64,000 bases of DNA from Sulfurovum indicum (GTDB lineage Bacteria > Campylobacterota > Campylobacteria > Campylobacterales > Sulfurovaceae), in contig NZ_CP063164.1 of assembly GCF_014931715.1 (NCBI RefSeq), forward strand, positions 310,001 through 374,000. Direction: 5' to 3'. Shown here in pieces: positions 26,159 through 35,855 of the stretch. The position numbers were made by a program, and so were the translations under genes. The notes below the pieces were generated by a model, which saw only the letters and a program-made list of their open reading frames with translations, was not told where the DNA came from and did not search any database. Position 1 is the stretch's first letter. Each line of letters starts with the position of its first letter.

Positions 26159-26944
26159 GTGGCACCCAAAGAGCGCGGAAAATATGATCAGAACTTCGAC
26201 TGTATGGTGGAAAAATTTGAGCATCGTATCTATGGTACGGTGAAGGGAGAATGGCGGCTTAGACTTTTGAAAGAAGACCTCCGGGAACTTTATGAAAGAG
26301 AGGTGCTGGATATTTGGGATGCAGGATGCGGATTGGGACAGATGGCACTCTGGTTCGCCCAAAAAGGACATAGGCTGACCTGTTGTGATATCTCCTATAA
26401 AATGCTTGAAAAGACCAAGGCTTCTTTTGCCGAGGCCAAGTGCAGGGCACTGTTTTACAAGGCACCGGCTCAAGAGATCGCCCAAAGTATAGAACCTCAG
26501 GACCTGGTGCTCTTTCATGCCGTCATTGAGTGGCTTGCCAAGCCTTTGGAGACGCTTCAGGTTGTTTCTGAGAGTGTTAAACCTGGCGGTTCTCTCTCTT
26601 TACTCTTTTTCAATTATCACAGTTTTATTTACCGTAATGCTCTTAAAGGAGGATGGCATATCCCTTTTCTGCTGGATAAATCACAGTGGTGGGGCAAAGG
26701 AAAAAAGCTTACTCCTCCTCATCCTCAAAAACCGGAAGAACTGATCGGTTGGCTTGAGATGAACGGGTATAAAGTTGAGAGAGTAACAGGTATTCGGGTG
26801 TTTCATGACTATATGCATGATGATGCAATGAAAGAGAAGAGTATGGATGAACTGCTCTCCCTTGAGTATCAATATTGCAGAGAACCTATCTACAGTCATA
26901 TGGGAAGATATGTGCATATATTGGCGAAGAAGAAGGATACTTGA
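26159..26944 (+). CDS. cmoM: tRNA 5-carboxymethoxyuridine methyltransferase CmoM-like
   Basis: A 261-residue SAM-dependent methyltransferase. The family hallmarks of CmoM (SmtA) are clear: FDCMVEKFEHRIYGTVKGEWRL, SAM loop WDAGCGLGQMALWFA, LVLFHAVIEWLAKP, LSLLFFNYHS and the C-terminal VTGIRVFHDYM and YCREPIYSHMGRYVHI. It methylates cmo5U34 of tRNA to mcmo5U. The start is GTG 26159 with GAGAGGGA upstream. It follows modC by 18 bp but has no functional link to molybdate. Confidence 0.85.
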   Translation: MAPKERGKYDQNFDCMVEKFEHRIYGTVKGEWRLRLLKEDLRELYEREVLDIWDAGCGLGQMALWFAQKGHRLTCCDISYKMLEKTKASFAEAKCRALFYKAPAQEIAQSIEPQDLVLFHAVIEWLAKPLETLQVVSESVKPGGSLSLLFFNYHSFIYRNALKGGWHIPFLLDKSQWWGKGKKLTPPHPQKPEELIGWLEMNGYKVERVTGIRVFHDYMHDDAMKEKSMDELLSLEYQYCREPIYSHMGRYVHILAKKKDT

Positions 26945-26955
26945 TATGAAGCTGA

Positions 26956-27879
26956 CTATCTGCTTACACGGTTTCTGCCGCTTTTCTTTGCTCTATAGAG
27001 TGCATTGTCTGCCTTTTTTATGATGCTTAGAGAAGTATCCCCGTTTTCATAATGGCTTATACCGAAACTACATGTAAGTGTTTTGATAACTTCAAAAGAA
27101 AACGATTCTATGGCTTTCCGTAAGCGGGTTGCCAGAGTATAGGCATCAGCTTCTGTAGTGGATTCGGACAAAATAATAAACTCTTCTCCTCCCCATCTGG
27201 CAAATGTGTCCTGGTTTCGTAATAGACTTTTTATAATTGAAGCGACCTGTATCAAGACTTTGTCTCCTGTATCATGTCCGTATGTATCATTGACTTTTTT
27301 GAAGTGGTCTATGTCAAGTAGAATGATCGTGAAAGGTGTATTGTATATTTGTGCATTTCGTAAGGTAGATGAGAGTATTTTATTGAATTTTGTACGATTG
27401 TAGATTTGAGTCAATGCATCCTTCTCCGCAATCTGGGAAATAGTCTCTTTTTCTGCAACAACCTGTGAGATATTGTGAAAAGTGACCATATATCGATCCG
27501 ATTTGATTTTGCTCACCTGCATATAAAAAGTCTGTGTCAAGGGGCCTTTGGGTATCTGTACTATAAGCTTCTGCTTTTTTTTGATTTTTGTGACCCAGTT
27601 TATCCCTTCGACATACCTGGTATCCTCTACGACAACCTCTGAGAAGAGTTTACCTAGATATTTTGTTTTTTTTCGTAGATCTTTAACCGTTTCAAAGCCA
27701 AAGAAACTCAACCCCTCTTTGTTCATTGCGACTATTTCGGTTTCTGTTGTGATCACGGTTATATTGTTGTTAAATTCAATAAAGGATTTTAGATGACTGT
27801 CAAAACGGCTTTTATAGTATGTAATGATCAGAATAATCAAGAACACTATTATTAGGGTATAGAGTATATAAGTTATCAT
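26956..27879 (-). CDS. Diguanylate cyclase with one TM helix and a PAS-like domain
   Basis: A 307-residue protein with an N-terminal TM helix (MITYILYTLIIVFLIILIITYY), a PAS-like sensor (about 30-135: NNNITVITTETEIVAMNKEGLSFFG) and a C-terminal GGDEF domain with RWGGEEFII (GGEEF variant, active type), LDIDHFKKVNDTYGHDTGD and ALYRAKKSGRNRV. It makes c-di-GMP. I start at ATG 27879; the frame is open to GTG 27906. It is the only GGDEF protein in the window and a candidate source of the ligand for the riboswitches at 46.4 kb. Confidence 0.92.
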   Translation of the reverse strand: MITYILYTLIIVFLIILIITYYKSRFDSHLKSFIEFNNNITVITTETEIVAMNKEGLSFFGFETVKDLRKKTKYLGKLFSEVVVEDTRYVEGINWVTKIKKKQKLIVQIPKGPLTQTFYMQVSKIKSDRYMVTFHNISQVVAEKETISQIAEKDALTQIYNRTKFNKILSSTLRNAQIYNTPFTIILLDIDHFKKVNDTYGHDTGDKVLIQVASIIKSLLRNQDTFARWGGEEFIILSESTTEADAYTLATRLRKAIESFSFEVIKTLTCSFGISHYENGDTSLSIIKKADNALYRAKKSGRNRVSR

Positions 27880-27970
27880 TGTTTCATCTTTGCTCTTGTA
27901 TAGCACATAACTAAGAAAGGCAGTCTCCTTTCTTACTATTATAGAAGAATATACTTAGTTTTATCCGAAG

Positions 27971-29491
27971 TTAAATAGGGGATTTGATAATGGACTCTAC
28001 CAGTTTTGCAGAGGTACCGATTTTTTTATTTACAGGCTGACAGAGGTAATTGTGTATCCTCTTGGGGAGATACTCCGGGACTTCCAATGTCTCAAACTCC
28101 TCTTTGGCAGCCTGTTTGGCTTTGAAAAGTGCCATCTGTACTCTTGAGTAGAAGTTTGCAGCACCCTCTCCCGAGGTTTCAATGCTTAAGAAGTTAACCT
28201 GCGGGTAACGGGCAGTAACCAGAGACTGGATACCGTCAGAAACTGCCGAAGAAGGCATGCATCCAAAAGGCTTGATGGAGATAACAAGGTGTGCAAGATT
28301 ATGTCTGACAGCTTCGATGAGGTGTGCGACTTCCAGGTGACCTTCTCCGCCGCTGCATTCCAAAGTGTAGTAGTCTTTGGCAAGATGTGCCAGTTTTTCC
28401 ATATCGGGAATCTCATAATCATGCAGTCCGATAGCTTTGGCATAGAGTGTAAAGTGGGTTTTGACAGCAGCTTTCCCAGCTTTAATGAGTAATCTTGTTT
28501 TGAGACTGGAAAAGTCTATTTTTCTCCCGTTTGATACTTGCAGCACCTCTTTTTTGTAAAGTGCCTGTTCTGCTTCCCAGATACTGAGCATCAGGCGGTT
28601 GATGATGGGCTGTGGAGTACATTCGGCCCCTTCCGCTTCAAGAAAACGGTAAAGATTGTAGTTCCCGTCCCCTTCGGTCATTGCTGCCCAGAACTCTCCC
28701 ATGACCATCACTTTGGGCTTGGGATGGAGACGGTTGAGCTTGACTTTACCAAGCTCACTGCGGCATTTCCACAGTGCTTTGATGAGTGAGCTGTGATTCA
28801 AAAAGGCTTGTGCTACGATCTCTTTACACTGTGCCAGCGCCGCATCGGTACTGCCCGCTTCCACTTCGTAGGGGCGCATCTTATAGCCGAGCATATTGAC
28901 GATATCTCCGATGATGACCGCTTTAATGAGCGTGACAAAGAACTTCGGCGTATAGTCAAGCAGCTGCTCTTCGATCTCCTCGCCCTGGAAGATCCCTTTT
29001 TCATGGTCGAAGGAGGTGAGTCTAAAACCTTCAAAGCCTGCATCACGAAGGGCTTTTTTGTATTCGGTAATGTACATTCCAAAACGGCATGGTCCGCATC
29101 CTCCGGCAGTGATGTAGACATACTTTCTGACGATCTCTTCAGTACTTAATCCCTTGTTATCACGCAGGTCCTGAAGGTATTTGACCAGGTTTCCTACGGT
29201 AAAGTAGGTAGGATTGCACTGTCCCCGGTTCCCGAAGGCTTTTCCGGTTTGAAAAGATTTGAAGTCCGGGTTTGGAAGTGCGATGAAGCGAATGCCCAGT
29301 GAATTGAGTGCTGCTTCGATGAGCTTGTCTTGAAGCAGCGTCAATCCGCCTGAGAGAAAGATGGTCTCCTCTTTTGGCGCATACTCGATGGGAGTGTCGG
29401 GTGCTTCTCTCCATTGGGATGGGGCTTGATGGAGAAAGGAGAGACCACCTGTTTTTTCGTTTATTTTCATGGAGTTGCAAGCTAAACTCAT
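27971..29491 (-). CDS. 2-hydroxyacyl-CoA dehydratase-like protein (HgdB/COG3581-type)
   Basis: A 506-residue protein related to the HgdB/BcrB family of Fe-S proteins, with several conserved cysteines: GNRGQCNPTYFTVGN, TAGGCGPCRFGMYITEY, LECSGGEGHLEVAHL and KPFGCMPSSAVSDG. In 2-hydroxyacyl-CoA dehydratases and benzoyl-CoA reductases such subunits accept a low-potential electron from an ATP-driven activase. Here the likely activase is the 1131-residue protein encoded 91 bp upstream. A strong AAGGAGG precedes the ATG. No CoA-pathway genes are nearby, so the substrate is unknown. Confidence 0.78.
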   Translation of the reverse strand: MSLACNSMKINEKTGGLSFLHQAPSQWREAPDTPIEYAPKEETIFLSGGLTLLQDKLIEAALNSLGIRFIALPNPDFKSFQTGKAFGNRGQCNPTYFTVGNLVKYLQDLRDNKGLSTEEIVRKYVYITAGGCGPCRFGMYITEYKKALRDAGFEGFRLTSFDHEKGIFQGEEIEEQLLDYTPKFFVTLIKAVIIGDIVNMLGYKMRPYEVEAGSTDAALAQCKEIVAQAFLNHSSLIKALWKCRSELGKVKLNRLHPKPKVMVMGEFWAAMTEGDGNYNLYRFLEAEGAECTPQPIINRLMLSIWEAEQALYKKEVLQVSNGRKIDFSSLKTRLLIKAGKAAVKTHFTLYAKAIGLHDYEIPDMEKLAHLAKDYYTLECSGGEGHLEVAHLIEAVRHNLAHLVISIKPFGCMPSSAVSDGIQSLVTARYPQVNFLSIETSGEGAANFYSRVQMALFKAKQAAKEEFETLEVPEYLPKRIHNYLCQPVNKKIGTSAKLVESIIKSPI

Positions 29492-29582
29492 GAGAGACCT
29501 CCTTTAAAGGGAAAAGAGTAAACAGGATAAAACAGAGTGTATGTCTGGTTTGCATTATAGTGCAATATCTTTATAAAATATC

Positions 29583-32500
29583 TCATACCGATACCTTAGT
29601 GTTCGTATTGTTGAAGATTTTGCCTGATTCCTCTCTCCGGGTCTTTGTTAACTGCTGTTTATACTGATCCAGTGTATAGGCAAATGTTTTGACCCGTATC
29701 TTGATCGACCCGCCCGGTTTGTTGGCATCGATGTCATGTAAAGTCAGGTGCGGGGTGCGTGATGCGCCGAGTATCTTGTCGATGATGGCATAAGTAGGTG
29801 CGTCATGTCCGCACTTAAAGGAGCTTAGATCAAGGACTGCCACATTGGGATGGCGTGCAGCGAATTTGGCTGCCCAGACCTTTTGTGCGGAGTTGGTGGA
29901 GAAGTTCTCTTTCCATACATCTCGGATATCATAGGGAGACTCTATGATCCCTGCTTTGATGTCGTCTTCAAAGAAACGCATGAGGTATGCTTTGTCTTTG
30001 GGTATAGCGCGCATGGAGAGGGTCTTAAAGCCCAGTGACTGGAACTCATCAAGTACTTCATGGTTGAGTCCGGGATCAGAGTGGTAGGGCCGTGCAAGCA
30101 GCAAAATAACCATTTCACCCTCTCTCTCGGCATCATCAAGAATGGCACGTCCCTCTGACATGATCTCTTTGTCGTTCTGTTCCAGAGCTTTCCATGCCTG
30201 TTCACAAGCCCAGTTGTTTTCATCTTTGGTAATGTGCAGTTTTTCCTTCCATGTGGCAAAGAGCTGTTCAGCCAGTAGAAGCCTGTTGTCAAAATCAAGT
30301 GCATCATCAATATAGACAATGTTTTTTTCTTTAAAAAGGTCCCTTTCTTTGGTAAAAGCAGAGTAGACTACTTTGGGTGTACCCGAGACAACGGGGCAGG
30401 AGGTCTGTCCCATCGAGTATGTTACAAACCCGGGCAGATGGGTTACGGCAGGGAACCAGAGATAATGGAACACTTTTTTTGAAAACTTCCCGGAATATAG
30501 CAGACTGTAGACATGGGACTGTGCTACTTTTGCAGGATAGCAGGAGTCTACAGAGCCGTATTTCGCCCCCTCCAGATACATATCTTCATTACTGAAGCCT
30601 GAAAACTGGATATGGAGCGGATCGATATCGAGGGCTTCGAGGTAAGTACGTATAAAAGGGGCAAGTGAGTAGATATTGAGCACTTTTGGAATGGCTATCT
30701 TAAGTGTTTTTCTGTAGGCAGCAGCTTCTTGAGTACTTCTTTTGAAGGGGCGGGTGACCTCTTTACGCAGTGTCGGCCCCCAACCGCCAAGGGTAACCTT
30801 GACCTCTTGTTCTCTGATTATGGTGTTTTCTGTCGGCTTTGGCTCAAGAGTGTAAAGTGGTGCAAAAAGTTTGGCAGACTCTTTTTTGACAAGGTTGGGT
30901 ACACTCTCCTGCAGAGATCGGCGATTTGATTTAAGTGCTTTGAGTGCTTCATGAGACTCTACTGTCCCGTCTTCACAGCTAAAGCCTGCAATATAGCGTG
31001 CTGTGTTGCCCGATGGTGTCTGTGTATCGATGAAGGTACGCGAACAGTTGATAGTACAGAAGTTGCAGCGGGTACTTTCATCGGTTTTGGAAGTATAGGT
31101 CATCTGCATCGCTTCTTCCATGCCTACAAAAGTAGCAAACCCCCGTTTTTGAACAATATCTCTGGCTTCAAGTGCAGCACCGATAGCTCCCGCCTCTCCG
31201 GGATGTGGATGGACATCGACCCTGGCATCGGGAACATCTGTTTTAATGTAGTCGATTTGTGCTTTAAGTGCTGCCTGGTTGTACTGTGTGCCACCCTGCA
31301 GGACAAAGTGATTTCCAAACATTGAAAGATTGGGAGTCTGAACGACATACTGCCAGACATTTTTAGGAAGTACTTTGGCTATACCGGCAAAAAGTTCCTC
31401 TTTGGTATAGCCCTCTTTCTGGAAGTTGACACGGTCTGTATCGAGGAATACAGCACATCCGTAATTGAACTTTGGTGCCTGTTTGGCTGCAAATGCGACA
31501 TCGGCAAAAGATTCTATCGGTACACCGAACTGTTTGGCCATGCTCTGCAGCAGAGTACCGTTTCCTGCAGAACACTGGTTGGAAAGACGGAAGTTCTTCA
31601 TCATGCCATTTTCCATGAAAAGCACTTTGATATCCTGTCCGCCGATATCACAGATGACGTTGATACTTTCGCCAAATGCTTTCTGGGCACTTTTCATATG
31701 GGCAATAGTTTCGATGATATTTGCATCTGCCCTGAGAGCCCCTTCGAGTACATCTGCCGCATATCCTGTCACGCCCAGTCCTTTGACATCATAAAGATGA
31801 TCAGGATCCTGTTCTTTGATCTTTCGCAGCAGCTCCAGCGTATCTTCGATGGGGTTTCCTTTGGAGAGCTGATAGACTTTTAGAAGCAGATTTCCTCTTT
31901 TATCTACCAGCACAGCTTTGGAAGAGGTGGATCCTCCGTCGATACCCAAAAAACAAGTGGTTTTTTTTGAAAGTATTGGTGGAGTAAAAGGTTTTATAGT
32001 GTATTGGGTTCTGAAGGCTTCAAGCTCCTCCAGACTTGTTACCAGCGGTGTGTCAACATTGTCATTGTGATTGACACTTCCACTCTCTACAAGTGTACGA
32101 AGCTGGATGAGCCCACTGAATTTTTGCGTATGGTTGGACTCTCCTTCTCCAAAGATCACTGCACCCAGGGCAGCATAGTACTGGGCATTGTCCGGTATGA
32201 GGATAAGTTCATCCAACTTTCCTTTCTCATAAGGTATACCCCTCTCATCCCAAAGTTCGGAAATACGCATACGCCAGCACTCCTGCAAAAAAGGCAGGTA
32301 AGTATTGGGTCCTCCAAGCAGAAGCACTTTTGGCATGAGGGTGTTCCCTCTGGTCAGAACAGTGAGGTTCTGCATGACAATTGCATCAGCAAGAGAGTTC
32401 ATGATCTCCACAGGCGGAACGGATGCCTTGACAAGATTGACAATGTCTGTTTCGGCAAAGACCCCGCATTTGGCAGCAACATGATGCAGTTTTTCGGCAC

Positions 32501-32978
32501 TAAAGCGTAGTTTTGCTATATCTTCTTTCTCCATACCTACCTTCATAGTACACTTCTCTATTGTTGCACCCGTACCTGAAGCACACTTGTCATTCATGGA
32601 GGTCAGTACGGTTTTTTTGCCATCTTCGCTCTCTTTGAAATGGATGATCTTTGCATCCTGTCCGCCGAGTTCAATGACAGAGCGTACATCCGGATGAAGA
32701 TGTTCTACCGCCAGTACGACAGCGTTGACCTCCTGTACGAAACGGGCGTTGAGTGTAGGAGCAATGCGGGAAGCTCCCGAACCGGTGATATAGACTTTGT
32801 CTATCCGGGCATATGCTTCTTTATGGGTCACAGAAAGTGTTGTCAGAAGCTTTAAAAGGGTATGTGCCTGTCTGGTATCATGGGGAGTATATGCCTTGGC
32901 AATGATGTTGAAATGATGGTCACAAAGAACATATTTGACTGTTGTGGAACCGATGTCGATGCCAAGCGAGCAGCTCAT
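29583..32978 (-). CDS. Double-domain acyl-CoA dehydratase activase (BadF/BadG/BcrA/BcrD family) with DUF2229-like C-terminus
   Basis: A 1131-residue protein with two ASKHA-type activase modules. Module 1 (about 1-280) has GIDIGSTTVKYVL, KCASGTGATIEK and KCGVFAETDIVNLVKA; module 2 (about 340-620) has GIDGGSTSSKAVLVD, QCSAGNGTLLQS and GCAVFLDTDRVNF. The Cys of each pair match those that hold the bridging [4Fe-4S] of HgdC. A CNFCTINC cluster follows near residue 660, then a C-terminal domain of the DUF2229 type. Together with the HgdB-like gene downstream this is the split form of a family often fused into one protein of about 1400 residues. The reaction it energises is not known. Confidence 0.82.
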   Translation of the reverse strand: MSCSLGIDIGSTTVKYVLCDHHFNIIAKAYTPHDTRQAHTLLKLLTTLSVTHKEAYARIDKVYITGSGASRIAPTLNARFVQEVNAVVLAVEHLHPDVRSVIELGGQDAKIIHFKESEDGKKTVLTSMNDKCASGTGATIEKCTMKVGMEKEDIAKLRFSAEKLHHVAAKCGVFAETDIVNLVKASVPPVEIMNSLADAIVMQNLTVLTRGNTLMPKVLLLGGPNTYLPFLQECWRMRISELWDERGIPYEKGKLDELILIPDNAQYYAALGAVIFGEGESNHTQKFSGLIQLRTLVESGSVNHNDNVDTPLVTSLEELEAFRTQYTIKPFTPPILSKKTTCFLGIDGGSTSSKAVLVDKRGNLLLKVYQLSKGNPIEDTLELLRKIKEQDPDHLYDVKGLGVTGYAADVLEGALRADANIIETIAHMKSAQKAFGESINVICDIGGQDIKVLFMENGMMKNFRLSNQCSAGNGTLLQSMAKQFGVPIESFADVAFAAKQAPKFNYGCAVFLDTDRVNFQKEGYTKEELFAGIAKVLPKNVWQYVVQTPNLSMFGNHFVLQGGTQYNQAALKAQIDYIKTDVPDARVDVHPHPGEAGAIGAALEARDIVQKRGFATFVGMEEAMQMTYTSKTDESTRCNFCTINCSRTFIDTQTPSGNTARYIAGFSCEDGTVESHEALKALKSNRRSLQESVPNLVKKESAKLFAPLYTLEPKPTENTIIREQEVKVTLGGWGPTLRKEVTRPFKRSTQEAAAYRKTLKIAIPKVLNIYSLAPFIRTYLEALDIDPLHIQFSGFSNEDMYLEGAKYGSVDSCYPAKVAQSHVYSLLYSGKFSKKVFHYLWFPAVTHLPGFVTYSMGQTSCPVVSGTPKVVYSAFTKERDLFKEKNIVYIDDALDFDNRLLLAEQLFATWKEKLHITKDENNWACEQAWKALEQNDKEIMSEGRAILDDAEREGEMVILLLARPYHSDPGLNHEVLDEFQSLGFKTLSMRAIPKDKAYLMRFFEDDIKAGIIESPYDIRDVWKENFSTNSAQKVWAAKFAARHPNVAVLDLSSFKCGHDAPTYAIIDKILGASRTPHLTLHDIDANKPGGSIKIRVKTFAYTLDQYKQQLTKTRREESGKIFNNTNTKVSV

Positions 32979-32997
32979 GAACTGCTCGCTTGGAGTA

Positions 32998-33060
32998 AAT
33001 CGTAAATGGAAAATGGTGAATAGTGTCGGTATGTTTTTTTTTCGAAAAAGCTTTTATTTA
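32998..33060. repeat. Degenerate heptad element with palindrome
   Basis: GTAAATG/GAAAATG/GTGAATA units (33000-33026), then GGTATGTTTT and the palindromic TTTTTCGAAAAA with GCTTTTATTTA. It lies between the activase gene and lgt and covers the lgt stop region. Confidence 0.55.
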
Positions 33061-33851
33061 CCGGGTACATTTTGTTTGATCTTTTGTAATGATATGAGTA
33101 GCCATATAACACCGATGATAATAAATGGCAGACTTAAGGCCTGTCCGGTAGTCAGTGGTAGATCCCATGTATAATCTGCCTGCTTTGTTTTGGTGTATTC
33201 CAGCAGGAATCGTACAGTAAACATGTAGGTTAGAAAGAGTGGCGGGAGGATCTTGGTTGATGTGCTGAAACTGACCTTTTTGTATACGATGAGCAATATG
33301 GCAAACAGCGTGAGGTAGGCGAAGGCTTCATAAAGCTGTACGGGGTGGCGGGGGAGCATATCGACACGTTCGAAGATGATCGCCCATGGTTTGTCTGTGG
33401 GAAGTCCGAGGATCTCGGAGTTGAAGAGGTTTCCAAAGCGTACAAAGGCTGCGGTGAGTGCACCGGGGATCGATACACGTGAGAGAAGCCACAGATAATT
33501 TTCCTGATACTTTTTGGTAAACAGGTAAAGTGCGATGAGCACTCCGATAAGCCCCCCATGGCTTGCCAGACCCCCTTTCCATATTTTGAGTATCTCAAGC
33601 GGGTGGGCAAGGTAGAAGTCTGGTTCATAGGCTAAACAGTGCATGAGCCTGGCACCAACTACTGCGCCGACCATAATATATATAAGCAGATTATCAAGAA
33701 CAGCAGGATCTCTCTGTTCCTGTTTGTATACTCTTTGGAGGATCATAAGGCCAAGAAAGAAAGATCCGACAAAAAGCAATCCGTACCAACGCAGCTGCAA
33801 GGAGCCCAAATGAAGCAGAACAGGATCGACATTCCAGATAAAATATTCCAA
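33054..33851 (-). CDS. lgt: Prolipoprotein diacylglyceryl transferase
   Basis: A membrane enzyme of about 265 residues that attaches diacylglycerol to the lipobox Cys of prolipoproteins. The N-terminal FIWNVDPVLLHLGSLQLRWYGLLF, the VGAVVGARLMHCLAYEP motif and GGLASHGGLIGVLIALYLF (catalytic His) are characteristic, as is RFGNLFNSEILG. The frame is open to TTG 33866, but TTG 33851 is preceded by GGAAGG with good spacing and gives the usual family start. It would mature the lipoproteins encoded in this window. Confidence 0.95.
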   Translation of the reverse strand: MEYFIWNVDPVLLHLGSLQLRWYGLLFVGSFFLGLMILQRVYKQEQRDPAVLDNLLIYIMVGAVVGARLMHCLAYEPDFYLAHPLEILKIWKGGLASHGGLIGVLIALYLFTKKYQENYLWLLSRVSIPGALTAAFVRFGNLFNSEILGLPTDKPWAIIFERVDMLPRHPVQLYEAFAYLTLFAILLIVYKKVSFSTSTKILPPLFLTYMFTVRFLLEYTKTKQADYTWDLPLTTGQALSLPFIIIGVIWLLISLQKIKQNVPGK

Positions 33852-33880
33852 GATAACACCTTCCAAAGCTATGTGAAGGA

Positions 33881-33886
33881 ATTATA
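33881..33886 (-). promoter_or_regulatory. -10 element of lgt
   Basis: TATAAT on the minus strand, directly after the trpA stop codon and about 30 nt before the lgt start. Confidence 0.5.
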
Positions 33887-33897
33887 CATAAAAATAT

Positions 33898-34638
33898 TTA
33901 ACTGTTGATTTTCTCCTTGATCTCTTTGGCAATAGAGGTGATCCTGGTGATCTTTTGGGTACCACTGAGATCTTCGTTCAGCAGTACTTTGACAAAAGCG
34001 GAACCGACAATGACCCCGTCAACACCCTGGGCTTTCTCTTTTGCTGTGTTCTGGTCAACTCCAAACCCTACGTAAACAGGTGTCTCTGTAAAGCTTTTGA
34101 TATTCTCTACGATCTCCTGGAGATCCTCGCTTTTCCCGCTTCCGGTAATACCCGCATAGGCAACAAGATAGATAAATTTTTTGGCTTCTCGAACGATCTC
34201 TTCTATTCGCGCTTTCGAATCTGTCGGAGCGATGAAGTCAATAAGGTCGAGTCCTGCTTTCTCAATGAGGGGTTTATACGGCTGTGCCTCTTCAAAAGGA
34301 AGGTCCGGAATGATAAAACCGTTCACGCCTGTTTCTTTGGCTTTTTTGATGAAAGTATCGATACCTTTATGGTAAAAAGGGTTGAAGTAACCCATCCAGA
34401 GTGTATCGATATGCGGTGCGATCCTGGCAGAAGTTTCAAAGAGATGTTCAAGTCTAAAGCCGTTTTGCAATGCTTTTAGGTTGGCAGCTTCTATGACAGG
34501 ACCGTCTGCAACAGGGTCGGAGAACGGCATACCCAGTTCTAAGGTATCAACACCCGATTCTGCGAGGGCCAGTGCGGCATCAATGGTAAATTCCGGTGAA
34601 GGGAATCCGGTGGTAATATAGGCGACTAATTGTTTCAA
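33898..34638 (-). CDS. trpA: Tryptophan synthase alpha subunit
   Basis: A 246-residue TIM-barrel lyase that cleaves indole-3-glycerol phosphate. VAYITTGFPSPE, the catalytic Glu in DTLELGMPFSDPVADGP and the second acid in FIIPDLPFEEA are present; YAGITGSGK and VYVGFGVD form the phosphate site. No other trp genes are adjacent, so trpA is detached from the rest of the pathway here. Confidence 0.95.
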   Translation of the reverse strand: MKQLVAYITTGFPSPEFTIDAALALAESGVDTLELGMPFSDPVADGPVIEAANLKALQNGFRLEHLFETSARIAPHIDTLWMGYFNPFYHKGIDTFIKKAKETGVNGFIIPDLPFEEAQPYKPLIEKAGLDLIDFIAPTDSKARIEEIVREAKKFIYLVAYAGITGSGKSEDLQEIVENIKSFTETPVYVGFGVDQNTAKEKAQGVDGVIVGSAFVKVLLNEDLSGTQKITRITSIAKEIKEKINS

Positions 34639-34919
34639 TTGGGACTCTTTTTATCTGATATAGTATATAGTTTCAATATTATATGATAAAATGAGTAAAA
34701 AAATGGGGTATACACCAGAAGGTGTTATCTCAATTTGATGTCTCTTTATTGCTTTTTTAAGAAAAAGGCAGTACAAAAAAACGTCACTTTGCAACTAAAA
34801 ATGTATGATGTTTTCAGCGTGTGCTTTACAATATGTACACTTTGGCATCTGTACACCCGGTGTTCAGTGACAGAAATTAAGCATAAAAGGCGACGATAAA
34901 GCGCCAAAGGGGATCTGTT
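34639..34919. other. Divergent gap between trpA and panB
   Basis: 281 bp with no convincing gene. It must hold promoters for trpA (leftward) and panB (rightward). A short inverted repeat (ACACC-AGAA-GGTGT, about 34713-34726) is visible. An AAGGGGATC ribosome-binding site precedes panB. Confidence 0.4.
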
Positions 34920-35732
34920 ATGAGTATGCATACTCCAAGAGTAGATAAAAAAGTGACGTTGAATACCATTGCCCGGATGAAAGGTGTTGAACCGATCACA
35001 ATGGTCACAGCCTATGATGCATTGTTTGCACAGCTTTTTGACGGTGAGGTTGAGATGATTCTTGTGGGAGACAGTCTTAACATGAGCTTCTTTGGAAAAG
35101 AAGATACACTTTCAGCTACGATGGATCAGATGATCTATCATACACAGGCAGTCTGTAACGGTGCAAAAAAAGCATGTGTTGTATTTGATATGCCGTTTGG
35201 TACTTATATCACACCAAAAGTTGCTCTGGAAAATGCAACACGTGTCTACCGTGAGACCTGTGCGCAGGCGGTCAAGATCGAAGGAGGCAGGGAAAAAGCC
35301 GATATCGTACGGACACTGTCCGAAAACGGGATCGCTGTCGTAGCACATATCGGCTTGATGCCTCAGCATGTACGGAGTGAAGGCGGTTACAGGGTACGCG
35401 GAAAAGATGAAGAGGATATTAAAAGACTTCTGGAAGATGCGCTGGAGCTTGAAGCGGCCGGTGCGGTGATGATCCTGATAGAAGGTGTCAAGGCCAAAGC
35501 AGCAAAAGCAGTTACTGATGCGGTAAAAGTACCCACTGTCGGGATCGGTGCGGGGAATGTTACTGACGGACAAGTTCTGGTCTGGAGTGATATGTTCGGT
35601 TTCTTCGAGGCATTTACCCCCAAATTCGTTAAACAGTACTGTAATGGGGCCAAAGAGGTACGAGAGGGATTGGAACAGTATGTCAACGAGGTAAAAAGCC
35701 GTGCATTTCCGGATGAAGAACACTCTTATTAA
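34920..35732 (+). CDS. panB: 3-methyl-2-oxobutanoate hydroxymethyltransferase
   Basis: A 270-residue TIM barrel of pantothenate synthesis that transfers a hydroxymethyl group from methylene-THF to 2-oxoisovalerate. Motifs: MVTAYDALFAQLFDG, VGDSLNMSFFG (metal-binding Asp), VFDMPFGTY, KIEGG, VAHIGLMPQHV and TVGIGAGNVTDGQVLVWSDM. It is the only pan gene in view. Confidence 0.96.
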   Translation: MSMHTPRVDKKVTLNTIARMKGVEPITMVTAYDALFAQLFDGEVEMILVGDSLNMSFFGKEDTLSATMDQMIYHTQAVCNGAKKACVVFDMPFGTYITPKVALENATRVYRETCAQAVKIEGGREKADIVRTLSENGIAVVAHIGLMPQHVRSEGGYRVRGKDEEDIKRLLEDALELEAAGAVMILIEGVKAKAAKAVTDAVKVPTVGIGAGNVTDGQVLVWSDMFGFFEAFTPKFVKQYCNGAKEVREGLEQYVNEVKSRAFPDEEHSY

Positions 35733-35734
35733 TG

Positions 35735-35762
35735 AGGAATGAGCAATGAGGAATGAGGAACT
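35735..35762. repeat. Heptad array downstream of panB
   Basis: GAGGAAT-GAGCAAT-GAGGAAT-GAGGAAC, four units with exact 7-bp period but a base sequence different from the GTGAATA arrays. It lies in the panB-ruvB gap. Confidence 0.6.
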
Positions 35763-35855
35763 TAGAGGAGCGCAAAGGGTGGATTTGTCTATTATACTGC
35801 CGATACTACCTGCTACTTATTACCGGCTGCCTACACAAGCTCAGGGAGTTTGCTG

